A stretch of DNA of 64,000 bases from Epilithonimonas arachidiradicis (GCF_003610695.1 NZ_RAQH01000008.1:124001-188000); one strand, 5' to 3'. Shown: positions 24,143-34,440, counted from the stretch's first letter. The notes: generated from the letters alone by a model not told the origin. Program-made: numbers and translations.

Positions 24143-27100
24143 TTAATCTATCACTTCATTCTTACGTCGGTTGAAAATCCAGAAAATAATCGGGAAAATA
24201 AGAAGCGTCAAAACAGTTGCGGTAATCAGTCCGCCAATGATCACTATCGCCAAAGGCTTCTGAGACTCGGAACCGATTCCGGTAGACAATGCAGCCGGCA
24301 AAAGTCCAATCGATGCCATCAAAGCAGTCATCACCACAGGTCTGGTTCTCACTTTCACACCCTCCATAATGGATGAATCTAGGGACAAGCCGTTCTTCAC
24401 ATTCTGATGAAACTCCGAAATCAGGATGACACCATTCTGGATACAAATCCCAATCAGGGCAATCATCCCGACTCCGGCAGAAATTCCGAAATTCATATGC
24501 GTCAAATGAAGCGCGATAATTGCACCAATCAAAGCAAAAGGAACATTAGCTAAAACCAAAAGTGAATCCTTCATATTCCCAAACAAAATGAACAACAGGA
24601 AGAAAATCCCGAGAATACTAATCGGAACAACTTGCGCTAATCTCTTCGTAGCACGTTGTTGATTTTCAAATTGTCCTGTCCACCCAATCGAGTAACCGTC
24701 CGGCAATTTGATTTTAGCCACTTTCTTCTGAGCATCTGCAATAGTTCCTCCCAAATCCCGGTCACGAATCGAGAATTTAACACCGATATAACGTTTGATA
24801 TCGTCCCTGTAAATGAAAGCCGCTCCGTTTTCTTTTTCGATGGTACTTATTTCCTTGAGTGGAATCTTGGCCCCATCCTGCGTCGGAACCATCAGAGAAG
24901 CGATGTCTTCTTCATTCTTTCTGTAATCTTCAGCATAACGCAATCTGATTGGAAACTTTCTTTCGCCATCAAACATTTCGGACGCTGTTTTCCCACCGAA
25001 CGCCATTTCCAGAACGGCTTGGGCATCCGCTGGTAAAACGCCATAAGCTGCCATTTTGTTTCGGTCTAGCACTACACTAATTTCCGGCTGACCAATATTT
25101 TTAATAATTCCAGGTTCTTTTACGCCTTCCACATTTTTGATAGAAGCCAAAACTTCTTCCGCTAATCTGTCTAAAGTGTGAAGATTATCACCATAGATTT
25201 TGATTCCGTTTTCTGCTTTGAAACCTGCAACAGCTTCCGCAACGTTGTCTGAAATCGGTTGGGAATAATTGAATGTAATTCCCTGATAATTCTTCAGCTT
25301 TTTATCAATCTCTTCCACCAGTTCATCATAAGTGATTTTTCGTTTCCATTCTTCTCTTGGTTTCAGACTTACCGCAAACTGTACGAAACCAAATCCATTC
25401 GGGTCGGTTCCGTCATTACTTCTACCCGTCTGCGCCAACACACCTGTAACTTCGGAGAAACTCATAATATCTTTTTTGAGGACGTCAGCTGTTTTCAAAG
25501 ATTCTTTGAGTGATGAACTCATAGGCATTTCTGCAGTAATCCAGAGTGAGCCTTCATTCAACTGAGGCAGGAATTCGGTTCCGAGGAATTTTGCTGAGAA
25601 CAAAGTAATCGCTAAAACAACTGTGGAAACCAGAAGGCTTATTTTTTTATTTCTAAAGGTAAATTTGAAGCCTTTCATCACGCTTCTGTCCCAGAAGTTT
25701 ACGAACGGATTGTTCTTTTCCCGCACATTCTTTTTCAACAATAGATGCGACATCACTGGAACCAAAGTCAGTGTGAAAATCAATGCACCCAGCAATGCAA
25801 ACCCCAATGTGAATGCCAATGGCGAGAACATCTTACCTTCTACTTTTTGGAAAGAAAATATCGGTAATAATGAGGTAATGATAATCAGTTTTGAGAAGAA
25901 AATTGCTTTTCCCAATCCGGTTCCGGTTTGTTTTATCCAACCTGCTTTTGCCATTTTGTTGAAGCGTTCCATCCCGTATTTATGCGCTTTGTGGTCGAGC
26001 ATCACAAATAATCCTTCCACCATTACGACGGCGCCGTCTATAATAATCCCGAAGTCGACCGCTCCTAATGACAATAAGTTGGCGCTCATTCCTGCCATTC
26101 TGAGACAGAAAAATGCAAATAACAGCGATAATGGAATGATGATGGAAACAATCAAAGTCGTTCGCCAGTCTGCCATAAAAATCAGGACGATAACCGTTAC
26201 GAGAATAATTCCTTCCAAAAGGTTGTGCATTACTGTTTTGGTGGTAAAATCCATCAGATTCTGACGGTCGTAAAAGGTTTTCATCTTCACATCTTTGGGA
26301 AGAATCTTGTTGTTCAATTCATCGATTTTGGCTTTTACCGCAAGCAGAACTTCCTGTGCATTCTCGCCTTTTCGCATAACGACGATTCCTTCAACTGTAT
26401 CGGCTTCATTATCCAAAGAAGCTTGGCCAACTCTTGGTAAAGAACCTTCGTGAACATCAGCTACATATTTAACCAAAATTGGGTTTCCGCCATCACTGTG
26501 AACGGTAATATTTTCTATATCCGAAATCGATTTTACTAAACCAATTCCCCGGACAACATAGGCTTGTCCACTTTTCTCGATAACATCGCCACCGACATTC
26601 AGGTTGCTGTTGGAGACAGCTTCCAAAACTTCCGAAGGTGTCAGATTGTATTTATCTAATTTCCTTGGATCGATGCTCAGCTCGAAAACTTTATCCTGGC
26701 CTCCGAAAACGTTGACATCCGCCACGCCCGGAACACTTCTTAGTGCTCTGTCTACCACCCAAGTCTGCAATGTTAAAAGGTCTCTGGAATCCCGGTCTTT
26801 ACTCTCCAGCGTGTATCGGAAAATCTCTCCGGTTGGTCCGTAAGGCGGTTGGACTTCCGGGTCAATGCCTTCCGGTAAACTTACCGTTCGCAACTGGTTG
26901 TTGACCATATTTCGGGCGAAGATGTCATCCACACCATCTTCGAATAAAATCTTGACAATGGAAAGTCCAAACATTGTGGTACTGCGAACGCTGGTCTTCT
27001 TCTGAACCGGACTCATTGCCAACTCTATCGGTGTGGTGACGAATCGTTCAACTTCCTCTGCACTTCGCCCATTCCATTGGGTGATGATGACGATCTGCGT

Positions 27101-27241
27101 ATTGGTGACATCAGGAAAAGCCTCAATCGGCATATTCTTGAAACTGATGAACCCCGCGACCGCCAAAATCGCTACCCAAATGAAGGTGAAGGCTTTGTTC
27201 TTGAGTGAGAATGCTATGATATTTTTAATGAATTTATTCAT
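24143..27241 (-). CDS. czcA: CzcA/CusA-family heavy-metal RND efflux pump
   Basis: 1032 residues, inner-membrane proton-driven pump of a tripartite metal exporter. Twelve membrane segments in the RND pattern with two large periplasmic loops. VDFGIIIDGAVVMVEG in the fourth transmembrane helix is the proton-relay signature of the heavy-metal (HME) group. GMIALIGICIQNGVILISE is the matching C-terminal block. The metal (Co/Zn/Cd versus Cu/Ag) cannot be settled by eye. Last gene of the TolC-adaptor-pump operon; 299 bases with repeats separate it from the adaptor. Confidence 0.93.
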   Translation of the reverse strand: MNKFIKNIIAFSLKNKAFTFIWVAILAVAGFISFKNMPIEAFPDVTNTQIVIITQWNGRSAEEVERFVTTPIELAMSPVQKKTSVRSTTMFGLSIVKILFEDGVDDIFARNMVNNQLRTVSLPEGIDPEVQPPYGPTGEIFRYTLESKDRDSRDLLTLQTWVVDRALRSVPGVADVNVFGGQDKVFELSIDPRKLDKYNLTPSEVLEAVSNSNLNVGGDVIEKSGQAYVVRGIGLVKSISDIENITVHSDGGNPILVKYVADVHEGSLPRVGQASLDNEADTVEGIVVMRKGENAQEVLLAVKAKIDELNNKILPKDVKMKTFYDRQNLMDFTTKTVMHNLLEGIILVTVIVLIFMADWRTTLIVSIIIPLSLLFAFFCLRMAGMSANLLSLGAVDFGIIIDGAVVMVEGLFVMLDHKAHKYGMERFNKMAKAGWIKQTGTGLGKAIFFSKLIIITSLLPIFSFQKVEGKMFSPLAFTLGFALLGALIFTLTLVPVMSHLLLKKNVREKNNPFVNFWDRSVMKGFKFTFRNKKISLLVSTVVLAITLFSAKFLGTEFLPQLNEGSLWITAEMPMSSSLKESLKTADVLKKDIMSFSEVTGVLAQTGRSNDGTDPNGFGFVQFAVSLKPREEWKRKITYDELVEEIDKKLKNYQGITFNYSQPISDNVAEAVAGFKAENGIKIYGDNLHTLDRLAEEVLASIKNVEGVKEPGIIKNIGQPEISVVLDRNKMAAYGVLPADAQAVLEMAFGGKTASEMFDGERKFPIRLRYAEDYRKNEEDIASLMVPTQDGAKIPLKEISTIEKENGAAFIYRDDIKRYIGVKFSIRDRDLGGTIADAQKKVAKIKLPDGYSIGWTGQFENQQRATKRLAQVVPISILGIFFLLFILFGNMKDSLLVLANVPFALIGAIIALHLTHMNFGISAGVGMIALIGICIQNGVILISEFHQNVKNGLSLDSSIMEGVKVRTRPVVMTALMASIGLLPAALSTGIGSESQKPLAIVIIGGLITATVLTLLIFPIIFWIFNRRKNEVID

Positions 27242-27540
27242 AGGTTTTGATTTATTTGTCTACTTATGCAAAATTTAAACACAAAGCACACAAAGATTTT
27301 TTATTAAACTAAATGTTTTGAAGGCTCACAAAGGCGCTTACGCTTATAAAAGTTCTGCTGTAAGACTTGTTTCTTACATAGAATTGCAAATGCGTGAGGG
27401 CGGAGCACATTGTCGGAGCTCTTTTTGTTTTTCTGTAAAAATATCCTTCGGGAACTTCAGGATGACAAAACAAAAAAGCGACTGTGCGTAGACCGACCCG
27501 CTTGTCCGACATAGTCGGGACAAAGGGACACGCCCAAAAT
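27242..27540. other. Repeat-filled spacer between adaptor and pump genes
   Basis: Nearly the whole 299 bases consist of a family A repeat (27276-27352) and an inverted family B copy (27403-27541). No gene is apparent. The operon may be read through it or split here. Confidence 0.6.
27276..27352. repeat. Dispersed repeat, family A copy
   Basis: ACACAAAGCACACAAAG, ATTTTTTATTA, then GGCTCACAAAGGCGCTTACG and CTTATAAAAGTT. It aligns along its whole length with 34441-34516, and partly with 35205-35270. Confidence 0.75.
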
Positions 27541-27541
27541 T
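27403..27541 (-). repeat. Dispersed repeat, family B copy
   Basis: Read on the minus strand it starts TTTGGGCGTGTCCC, contains CGCTTTTTTGTTTT and AACAAAAAGAGCTCC, and closes near GTGCTCCGCCC. It ends exactly at the stop region of the adaptor gene. Confidence 0.6.
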
Positions 27542-28623
27542 TAGTTGTTCAAAGAACGGTAAATCAATAGTTGATTGTTGGTTACGATGCTGTCGCCTTC
27601 GGCAATACCTTCGGAAACATAGGTTGTTTCAGAGTTCTGCTTCAGGATTTTGATTTCCTTGACCTTGATGTCAGTTGGTGATTTGTAGACCACTACAAAA
27701 TATCGGTTATCGTCAAAAATCACGGCTTTGGACGGAACAGCTAATGCTGTCGCATTTTCCGCAGATGAAACACGAATCGTCGCCTTACTGTCCGGAATCA
27801 ACAATCCTTGCGAGTTGTCCAGCACTACCCTAGCCTGCATCGCGTTGGTATCTGGGTCGATGATTTTAAAAATCTTATCGATTTTGCCGTAAAACACTTT
27901 GTCCGGATAAGACAATGTGGACACCTGAGCTTTCATTCCGAGATTGATTTTATCGATATCCGCTTCGTTCACGTTCATTATCGCCCAAACATTTCGAGTA
28001 TTGGCGACATCAAAAATATTTTCGCTTCTGTCGCTTCTTAGCTCCATATCTTTGTTGATGTCCTTATGAACAATGTATCCATTGATTGGTGAAATCACAC
28101 TGTAGATATTTCCTTTCTTAACGTTATAAACGGTGCTGACGTCGTTGGAACGGCGGAGTGCATCTTTGGCTTTTTTAACTTCGCTTTCAGCTTCCAGAAC
28201 ATCTTTTTCCGTATTGAGTTTGCCGGCATACATTTCTTTAGCAACACGAAGATTGTTTTCTGCAACGGTCAAATCCGTTTTGGCATCGCTCACATCTTTC
28301 TGAACTTCCGCCAATTCGGTACTTCTGATGGTGGCAAGAACCTGACCTTTTTGGACATAATCGCCCAGCTCCACATTAACGCTCAAAACATTACCGCCCA
28401 CAAGTGGGAAAATGTCGATGTACTGGTTTTTATCGGCAGAGATTTTTCCGTAGAAACTTAACTCGTCCTCGATAAATTTCTTCTCAACTTTTGCGAATGT
28501 TGTTGATTTCAACATCGTTTGGCTAAGTTCAAAACCTTTGGATTCTTCCGGTTTGGCTTCTTCCTGCTTCTCGCAGGACCATAGAACCGCTGAAAGGATA
28601 ACGGGAATCAATATTTTTTTCAT
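27541..28623 (-). CDS. czcB: RND efflux periplasmic adaptor (membrane fusion) lipoprotein
   Basis: 360 residues from the ATG at 28623. Upstream ATG codons at 28641 and 28635 would add six residues before the lipoprotein signal MKKILIPVILSAVLWSC. Links the pump to the outer-membrane channel. Biotinyl-lipoyl-like halves (VNVELGDYVQKGQVLATIRS and VYNVKKGNIYSVISPINGYI), a helical hairpin (120-170) and a beta-barrel (VWAIMNVNEADIDKINLG) follow in the usual order. The start overlaps or abuts the TolC stop. Confidence 0.9.
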   Translation of the reverse strand: MKKILIPVILSAVLWSCEKQEEAKPEESKGFELSQTMLKSTTFAKVEKKFIEDELSFYGKISADKNQYIDIFPLVGGNVLSVNVELGDYVQKGQVLATIRSTELAEVQKDVSDAKTDLTVAENNLRVAKEMYAGKLNTEKDVLEAESEVKKAKDALRRSNDVSTVYNVKKGNIYSVISPINGYIVHKDINKDMELRSDRSENIFDVANTRNVWAIMNVNEADIDKINLGMKAQVSTLSYPDKVFYGKIDKIFKIIDPDTNAMQARVVLDNSQGLLIPDSKATIRVSSAENATALAVPSKAVIFDDNRYFVVVYKSPTDIKVKEIKILKQNSETTYVSEGIAEGDSIVTNNQLLIYRSLNN

Positions 28624-28640
28624 TTGAAGTGGCATTGGCA

Positions 28641-29888
28641 TTAATAAAAAATTTTGGTTTGTACTAACTGATTCAGCTGTTCGGCGGAAATCATAATCTG
28701 CTTTTTCATCTCGTAGACCTGAAGAACCGTCTGCCTGTAGCTTTCCATAAAATCGGTGAAGTCTATCAGGCTGACATTACCATTGCGGAAGTTTTTCAGA
28801 ATGCCGTTGTACACGGTTTCCATATTTTCCAGGTCAACAGGTTTCAGTTCATAGTATTGATCGTATTGATTCTTCCAGGTTTGATAGGCAGATTCTACCT
28901 GTGTTTGGAGATTCAGCTTTTGGTATTCTGAGTTTTTCTCGTTTTGCTGAATGGCGTATTTGGCTTTTTCCACATTTCCTTTATTCACTTTCCAAAGCGG
29001 GATTGGAATTCCGATTTTCAGATTAACTTCATTATTGAAGGTTCCGGAAGCCTGGTCATATTCTGCGCCAAGATTCAAATCCGGTGTGTTCAGTGATTTT
29101 TGCCATTGCGCATAAAGCTTGCTGTTGTCGATCAATTTGAGGTTATAAAGATAATCTGCATTGTTTTGCAGTGCTTTTTGTTGCAGGACTTCCAAATCTC
29201 CGAAAGGCTGTGAAATCAGGATTTCGTTTTCTTCATGTTTTGGCAACTCAGGCATTACTTTTTCCTGTTGGCCAGTCAGCATTTTCATTGTTTGCTGAAG
29301 TGCCAGGATGTTATTGTTGATATCGATTCTGTCATTATTCAGCTGAATGACAATACTCTGAAGTCTGACGTAATCTTTGAGCGAAATATTGCCTTTATCC
29401 GTCTGAACTTTGTAGGCGGCCAGAAGGTCATTCATATATTTCAGTTGCGCCTCGATGCTTACCTGCTTTTTCTGCTCGTAAACCAGATTGAAATAAGTCT
29501 CTCGAAGCTGTGAACGAAGGTCAACCAATAATTGATTAAACTGTAATTGTGAAAGTTCTTTGTTGGACTTTGCAAATTGGATCTCATTTTTTTTCTTTCC
29601 GCCCAGATAAATCAATTGTGTGATTTCCACACCTTTAGCTCTCCCTACATCGAAAACTCTTTTGTCCTGTGGATTGATGGCATTAACATAACCTTCGATC
29701 TGTGGGAGTTCCCAAATCCTAGCTTGTAGAATTTCGGCGTCGGCCATACTGATATTGTATTGTGCGGCAAGAAGCTGGAGGTTATTTTTCTGAAATGCCA
29801 GTTCGCAATCCTGAAGGGACATCTGCTGCTGCCCGGAAAGACAAACAAATGCCGAAACGGATAACACCAGCGTTGTAATTTTGTTCAT
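28641..29888 (-). CDS. czcC: TolC-family outer-membrane efflux protein
   Basis: 415 residues from the ATG at 29888 (MNKITTLVLSVSAFVCLSGQ signal peptide); an in-frame ATG eight codons upstream is less likely. Long amphipathic helices with repeats typical of the TolC/OEP fold (SLQDCELAFQKNNLQLLAAQ; LNLGAEYDQASGTFNNEVNL). Forms the outer-membrane duct of the metal exporter. First gene of the operon tolC-adaptor-pump. Confidence 0.9.
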   Translation of the reverse strand: MNKITTLVLSVSAFVCLSGQQQMSLQDCELAFQKNNLQLLAAQYNISMADAEILQARIWELPQIEGYVNAINPQDKRVFDVGRAKGVEITQLIYLGGKKKNEIQFAKSNKELSQLQFNQLLVDLRSQLRETYFNLVYEQKKQVSIEAQLKYMNDLLAAYKVQTDKGNISLKDYVRLQSIVIQLNNDRIDINNNILALQQTMKMLTGQQEKVMPELPKHEENEILISQPFGDLEVLQQKALQNNADYLYNLKLIDNSKLYAQWQKSLNTPDLNLGAEYDQASGTFNNEVNLKIGIPIPLWKVNKGNVEKAKYAIQQNEKNSEYQKLNLQTQVESAYQTWKNQYDQYYELKPVDLENMETVYNGILKNFRNGNVSLIDFTDFMESYRQTVLQVYEMKKQIMISAEQLNQLVQTKIFY

Positions 29889-30231
29889 TCTTATCTCGTT
29901 TTGGTTGTGCAAAAATGGCTTTCCGAGATTAAAACTGGCTTAAATGCGGCTTAAAAAAAACTTAATTGTTTTACAGAGAAAATATAATTGACTGATAGAT
30001 AATAGACTTTTGTACACAGTTGTCATTAAACTATTTGAAATCTACGAAATGACAAGATTGTGTTTTTATTATTGATGTTCTTTTTATGTAGAATCTGCAG
30101 CCCGACTTGAGTGGACTCTTCGAGTACCTCAGGGTGACAAATAGGAGCCCTTCGACTTCGCTCAGGATAAACTGCAGGTGGAAAAGCTGCCCAAACCTAA
30201 CGCAGTAGTTCGATGAAATCAAATAATGATT
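29889..30231. other. 343-base intergenic region upstream of the efflux operon
   Basis: No gene seen. It should contain the efflux operon promoter near its left end, but I find no exact TAnnTTTG box there. The right part is an inverted family B repeat (30099-30195). Confidence 0.5.
30099..30195 (-). repeat. Dispersed repeat, family B copy
   Basis: On the minus strand it starts TTTGGGCAGCTTTTCCACC, has AGTTTATCCTGAGCGAAG and TCGAAGG, and ends CTCAAGTCGGGCTGCAG. Closely parallel to 35304-35395 along its length. Confidence 0.75.
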
Positions 30232-31596
30232 CTACTTATTGAAAATCACAGTAAAAAGATTCTGATTTTCAGAAGCTGATGTATAATCAATCTCTGCTTT
30301 GTGGTATTCCAAGATACGTTTTACGATGCGCAAACCTAGTCCAGAACCAGTTTTGTTATGTGAATTACTTCCTCTCATAAATGCATCGAAAAGTTTCTCT
30401 CTTTCTTCAACCGGAATAGTTGAACCGATGGAAAATATTTTGACGATAATCCTAAAATCGGTTTCCTTAATAGAAATGTCAACTTCCTGGTTATCTGAGT
30501 ACAAAGCTGCATTTTTGAACAAATTAATAAACGTTACTTCCAGTAGAGACTTGACGCCCTTCACCGTTAAAATAGAATCATCAACACTCTCTTCGTCAAT
30601 CTGGAAATCCATTTTGAACTCTGGAAAATTGCGGTGAACCGTCTCAAATGCATCGAAAACAACTTCGTCTATCCTCACTTCTTCGTAAACGCTGGCAATG
30701 CCTTCTTTATCAAATTTTGAAAGTATTAACAGAGATTTTGTAAGATCGGATAACTGATAAACATCTTGCAACATCTGCTGCAAAGCGGTTTTGGTTTTCA
30801 GCGAGTGATTTTCCAACTGAATGAGATTTTCTAACTGGAACGCCATTCTTGTGAGTGGCGTCCGCATCTCGTGCGCCGCACTGGAATTGAAATCTTTTTG
30901 TGACTGAAAAACATCATTTAGACGACCTGTCATCAGGTTGAAGGATTTTGCTAATACGCCAATTTCATCCTCAGAATTTTTAACAACAACCGGTGTTGTC
31001 AACTTATGGACACTGATATCTGAAATTTCCGATTTCAGTAATTCTAATGGTTCAAGAAATTTGGAAACCAAATAATAGCTGAAAAACCAAATCAGCAAAA
31101 CACTAATAATATATGAAAACATCAGTGTATAACCCAGGAATGCCAGTTTGGATTCTCCCGTTACATCCTGAGCGCTGGTAAGAATATAGTAATTTTCGCC
31201 TTTAATTGTTCTTAACGCCGCATAAATCTCAGGTTGAGATTTTTCATCATAAATTGTCTTTTCTTTGTCGAGTTTCTCCAATAAAACATTATCCCAGGTC
31301 ACTTTTTTATCCTTCAGAGTGCTGTAAACCAATTCCTTTTCGGCATTGAGAATAATGATGTTTTCGTTCAGTAAAACGTTATCGGAATTTTCATCAAAAA
31401 ACAAAGGAGCTTCCCTTTCAAAATCATTGGCTTTTTCTATGAAATTAACGGTGAAAACCAGACGTTTCTGGAAACGTTCCTTGAACTCATCTCTCCGGAA
31501 ATCATTGAATGACACATAAATCACAAACATCATGATCCCAAAAATCAGGGAAAATGCTATGCTTAGACTAAATGCGATTTTACGTTTCAGGGACAT
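30232..31596 (-). CDS. HAMP-domain sensor histidine kinase
   Basis: 454 residues. N-terminal membrane helix (about 8-28), periplasmic loop 30-155, second helix 158-178, HAMP linker (VVKNSEDEIGVLAKSFNLM), HisKA with phospho-acceptor His in SSAAHEMRTPLTRMAF, and HATPase with FKNAALYSDN and KTGSGLGLRIVKRILEYH. Pairs with the OmpR-type regulator whose gene ends 85 bases upstream. The next downstream minus-strand genes are the metal efflux operon, so metal sensing (CusS/CzcS-like) is plausible. Confidence 0.9.
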   Translation of the reverse strand: MSLKRKIAFSLSIAFSLIFGIMMFVIYVSFNDFRRDEFKERFQKRLVFTVNFIEKANDFEREAPLFFDENSDNVLLNENIIILNAEKELVYSTLKDKKVTWDNVLLEKLDKEKTIYDEKSQPEIYAALRTIKGENYYILTSAQDVTGESKLAFLGYTLMFSYIISVLLIWFFSYYLVSKFLEPLELLKSEISDISVHKLTTPVVVKNSEDEIGVLAKSFNLMTGRLNDVFQSQKDFNSSAAHEMRTPLTRMAFQLENLIQLENHSLKTKTALQQMLQDVYQLSDLTKSLLILSKFDKEGIASVYEEVRIDEVVFDAFETVHRNFPEFKMDFQIDEESVDDSILTVKGVKSLLEVTFINLFKNAALYSDNQEVDISIKETDFRIIVKIFSIGSTIPVEEREKLFDAFMRGSNSHNKTGSGLGLRIVKRILEYHKAEIDYTSASENQNLFTVIFNK

Positions 31597-31681
31597 AAAT
31601 TAATTATTAATGATGAGTGATAAATGATATTTGATTTCCGTTTGAGGATTGTAATTCTCAAACCTTAAACTTTTCCAATTC

Positions 31682-32359
31682 TTACAATGGGCTTAAATAA
31701 TATCCGAAACCTGGTCTCGTGTGGATAAGCTTTGTTTTGAAATTTTTATCGATTTTTTTTCTAAGAAAGTTGATATAAACCTCAATAGCATTGTTGGTGG
31801 ATTGAAATTGATTTTTCCAGACTTCGTCAGAAATATATTGTTTGGAAAGTGTCCTTCCATTGGCTCTTGCTAATAAAACTAACAACTGAAATTCTTTTAC
31901 AGTCAAACTAATTTCTTCTCCTGAACGAAAAACTTTGCTGTCTTCCGGATAAATAATCAAATCTTCTACAACAATTTTTTCTTTCTCTTCTGTTTTTGGT
32001 GTCAGTCTTCTCATTTGAGAATTGATTCTCAATAATAATTCTTCCAGCAAAAATGGTTTTACCAAATAATCATCCGCCGCTCTCAAAAACGCTTCTTTCT
32101 TCTCCTCGATTCCGTCATAAGCCGAAATAATGATAATCGGTGTTTCTGAATTGCTTTCTCTGATGGTTTTACAAATATCCAACCCATTGATTTTGGGAAC
32201 ATTGATATCTAAAAGAAAAACATCATAAGGTTTCTTAGAAAAAATATTAAGAAACTTTTCGCCATCTTCCGCTTTATCGGTTTTGATGGATTTGGATTCC
32301 AGGAAAAGTGCAATTTCTGAAGACAAAACCGCATCGTCCTCTAAAAGTAATGCCTGCAT
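31682..32359 (-). CDS. OmpR/PhoB-family response regulator
   Basis: 225 residues. Receiver with the acidic pocket in LLLEDDAVL, phospho-acceptor D51 in YDVFLLDINVPKING, and Lys in DDYLVKPFLLEEL. The C-terminal winged helix includes ISLTVKEFQLLVLLARANGR and EVYINFLRKKID. Encoded just upstream of its HAMP kinase; likely regulates the efflux operon at 24143-29888. Confidence 0.92.
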   Translation of the reverse strand: MQALLLEDDAVLSSEIALFLESKSIKTDKAEDGEKFLNIFSKKPYDVFLLDINVPKINGLDICKTIRESNSETPIIIISAYDGIEEKKEAFLRAADDYLVKPFLLEELLLRINSQMRRLTPKTEEKEKIVVEDLIIYPEDSKVFRSGEEISLTVKEFQLLVLLARANGRTLSKQYISDEVWKNQFQSTNNAIEVYINFLRKKIDKNFKTKLIHTRPGFGYYLSPL

Positions 32360-32418
32360 TTGGTGATAATTTATTTTTACAAATATGGGAAAAAGTAATT
32401 GGACTGAAATAAACTATT

Positions 32419-33291
32419 CTAATAAGTCTTCGTCATATCACTCGGAATCACCAAATTAAACTCTGTTGGAATAAAATCTTTTTCAGGTAAAGACAAATCT
32501 GGTTTATCGGATTCAAAAACTGAAATAACTGCAATTTTTAAGTTTGGGTTTTTCTTTTTCAAATACCAGTAGATTCCGCCATATTGTTTGCTGTGATAAT
32601 CGCCGTTGTAATGGATAAAAGTCTTTCCAGATTGCAGATTTTGGAAAATAGATTCTGCCATTGTTGCATCTTTTATAGCTTGGGCTGAGATGAAATTCAT
32701 CAGTTTCATTTCTTCAACGTGATCTCCCATTAGCGATTTCATTTCTTTGTAGCCCGGCGTTTCCAGAGTCACTTCTATTGGTAATTTGGCAATGAACTTC
32801 TTTTCAGCTTCTGGTAATTCATTCAAACTGTTGATTCCGTTTTTGGAAGTTTGAGAAGCGTATTTTCTTGGAACATTCGTCGCTATGAAATTAAGCTTTT
32901 TGTCTTTCGCAAAATCAACCAAAGGTCTGTAATCGGTTTCGTAATTTTTCCAAAGTCTTACCGAATCTTTCAGATTTTCAGCATCGATTTTTCCTGCGAG
33001 ATAAGAATTCAAAGCTTGTTGATTATCTCTTTCGAACATTTCTGCTCCTAAAATAATCTGTCCGTTTTTCTTTTCAAAAAGAGCTTCCGTAATTCTTTTT
33101 TCCAACCAATGATTGATCGAATTATCGTGATGTTCTCCGATAAAAACAACATCATAATCCGCTAGTTCTTTGATTAAATTTTTGGAAGAAACCTCTTTTG
33201 ATTTCTTATTGTAGAATTTAAAAGCATCAAAATTTTGCGCATTTATATTACTTAAACTGATTATAGCAATTAACAACAATAACTTTTTCAT
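32419..33291 (-). CDS. ChaN-family haem-binding protein
   Basis: 290 residues from the ATG at 33291 (a TTG three codons earlier is disfavoured). Signal peptide MKKLLLLIAIISLSNINAQ; no lipobox Cys, unlike many ChaN lipoproteins. The ChaN/EreA-like core has DYDVVFIGEHHDNSINH, GAEMFERDNQQAL and FIHYNGDYHSKQYGGIYWYL. ChaN of Campylobacter binds haem in the periplasm or outer membrane. Last gene of the minus-strand haem locus, 79 bases after the HmuS-like gene. Confidence 0.85.
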   Translation of the reverse strand: MKKLLLLIAIISLSNINAQNFDAFKFYNKKSKEVSSKNLIKELADYDVVFIGEHHDNSINHWLEKRITEALFEKKNGQIILGAEMFERDNQQALNSYLAGKIDAENLKDSVRLWKNYETDYRPLVDFAKDKKLNFIATNVPRKYASQTSKNGINSLNELPEAEKKFIAKLPIEVTLETPGYKEMKSLMGDHVEEMKLMNFISAQAIKDATMAESIFQNLQSGKTFIHYNGDYHSKQYGGIYWYLKKKNPNLKIAVISVFESDKPDLSLPEKDFIPTEFNLVIPSDMTKTY

Positions 33292-33370
33292 TAACAACAA
33301 AATAAAGAAGTCGTTCTAAAGTAAATTAAAACTATAAAACGACTTCAGATTAATAATAATTATTTCCCAC

Positions 33371-34393
33371 TTATAAACCGGCAACCAAGTCCTTCCACTC
33401 CTGAAGTTCAGGATTTCCCGGTTTTCTTTTTCCAAAGAATTGAACGATAAATTCACCTTCTTTGTTGAACACTTCCACCGAAGTTACTTCGCCATCTTCT
33501 GTTGGTTTCTTCGTAATCCAGGTTTCACCAATTTTAGTCGTATCAAGATGCAAATTAAAATCAGGGTCCATTACATTAAACCACTGCTGATGCCAAAGCG
33601 TCTTTTTAACTTCTCCTGTATGAATCTGAATAATTCCTCTGTTTCCAACGAAAACCATAATTGGAATCTGTTTTTCGGAAGCATCTTCCAATACATTCAC
33701 AACCTTAGAATTATCGATTTTTTGAGCAAATCCTTCCGGAGCTAATCTCAAAGCCTGCGTTCTGCTAACCCCGAATTTTTTAGTCATCATAAAGAAATCG
33801 TGTGTGTCCTGTAAATCTTTCCAAGCTTGTTGAAAACCAGCTATATCAATTTCAGAATCTGCTTTTTCTGCAGGTTTTGGAGCAATTGGTTCTGTTATGA
33901 TTTCCGCAGACTGCTCGTCAGCTTTGTATTTTTCTGTTAAAGCATCGAATTCTGCTTCGTTGCTTTTGTTGGTTAAATAGATTTTATGAAGTGCCAATCC
34001 GTCTTTTCCGAAGAACTGGAAACTTTTTCTATCGCCTTCAACAACTGAAAAGCCAAATTTCCAAGAATTAAGGAAGATTCTCAAATCGATGTCTTCTCCA
34101 ACGAAAACTTGTCCGTGAGGATTGCTGAAATCTGGATTCAAATAAACACCTTTTCTCTCGTGTACACATTCGTTATTTCTTGTCAAAGCCATTACTTTCC
34201 CCAGCTTTTCAATCTCCTGAAGAAGTGCCGAAAAGTCTGAATTCAGAACCGTAGTTCCATTTCCAACATTGGTTAACAAAAGTTCAGCTTCGCTTACACC
34301 TAACTGTTCTGCTGCATTTCTTATTCTAAGATGTGGATTTTCTGCTTTCAGAGCTTCCCATTTTTCTTTTAAGTCATTTGTTACTGTACTCAT
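33371..34393 (-). CDS. hmuS: Haem-degrading/carrier protein (HmuS/ChuS family)
   Basis: 340 residues, cytoplasmic, two tandem HemS/ChuX-like domains (about 1-165 and 190-338). The N-terminal half starts DLKEKWEALKAENPHLRIRN and has NNECVHERKGVYLNPDFSNP with the conserved His. The C-terminal half repeats the plan with HDFFMMTKKFGVSRTQALRL. Binds incoming haem and in homologues releases iron. Part of the haem operon; a family A repeat lies upstream of its start. Confidence 0.9.
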   Translation of the reverse strand: MSTVTNDLKEKWEALKAENPHLRIRNAAEQLGVSEAELLLTNVGNGTTVLNSDFSALLQEIEKLGKVMALTRNNECVHERKGVYLNPDFSNPHGQVFVGEDIDLRIFLNSWKFGFSVVEGDRKSFQFFGKDGLALHKIYLTNKSNEAEFDALTEKYKADEQSAEIITEPIAPKPAEKADSEIDIAGFQQAWKDLQDTHDFFMMTKKFGVSRTQALRLAPEGFAQKIDNSKVVNVLEDASEKQIPIMVFVGNRGIIQIHTGEVKKTLWHQQWFNVMDPDFNLHLDTTKIGETWITKKPTEDGEVTSVEVFNKEGEFIVQFFGKRKPGNPELQEWKDLVAGL

Positions 34394-34440
34394 ATTGATT
34401 TGTTTTTTGATTGTTTATTTATTTTAAATGCTTGCCTTAT

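Noticed and set aside
25623-26264. 213-residue plus-strand frame opposite the RND pump gene
   Set aside because: It lies entirely antisense to the well-supported pump gene and has no recognisable protein features of its own.
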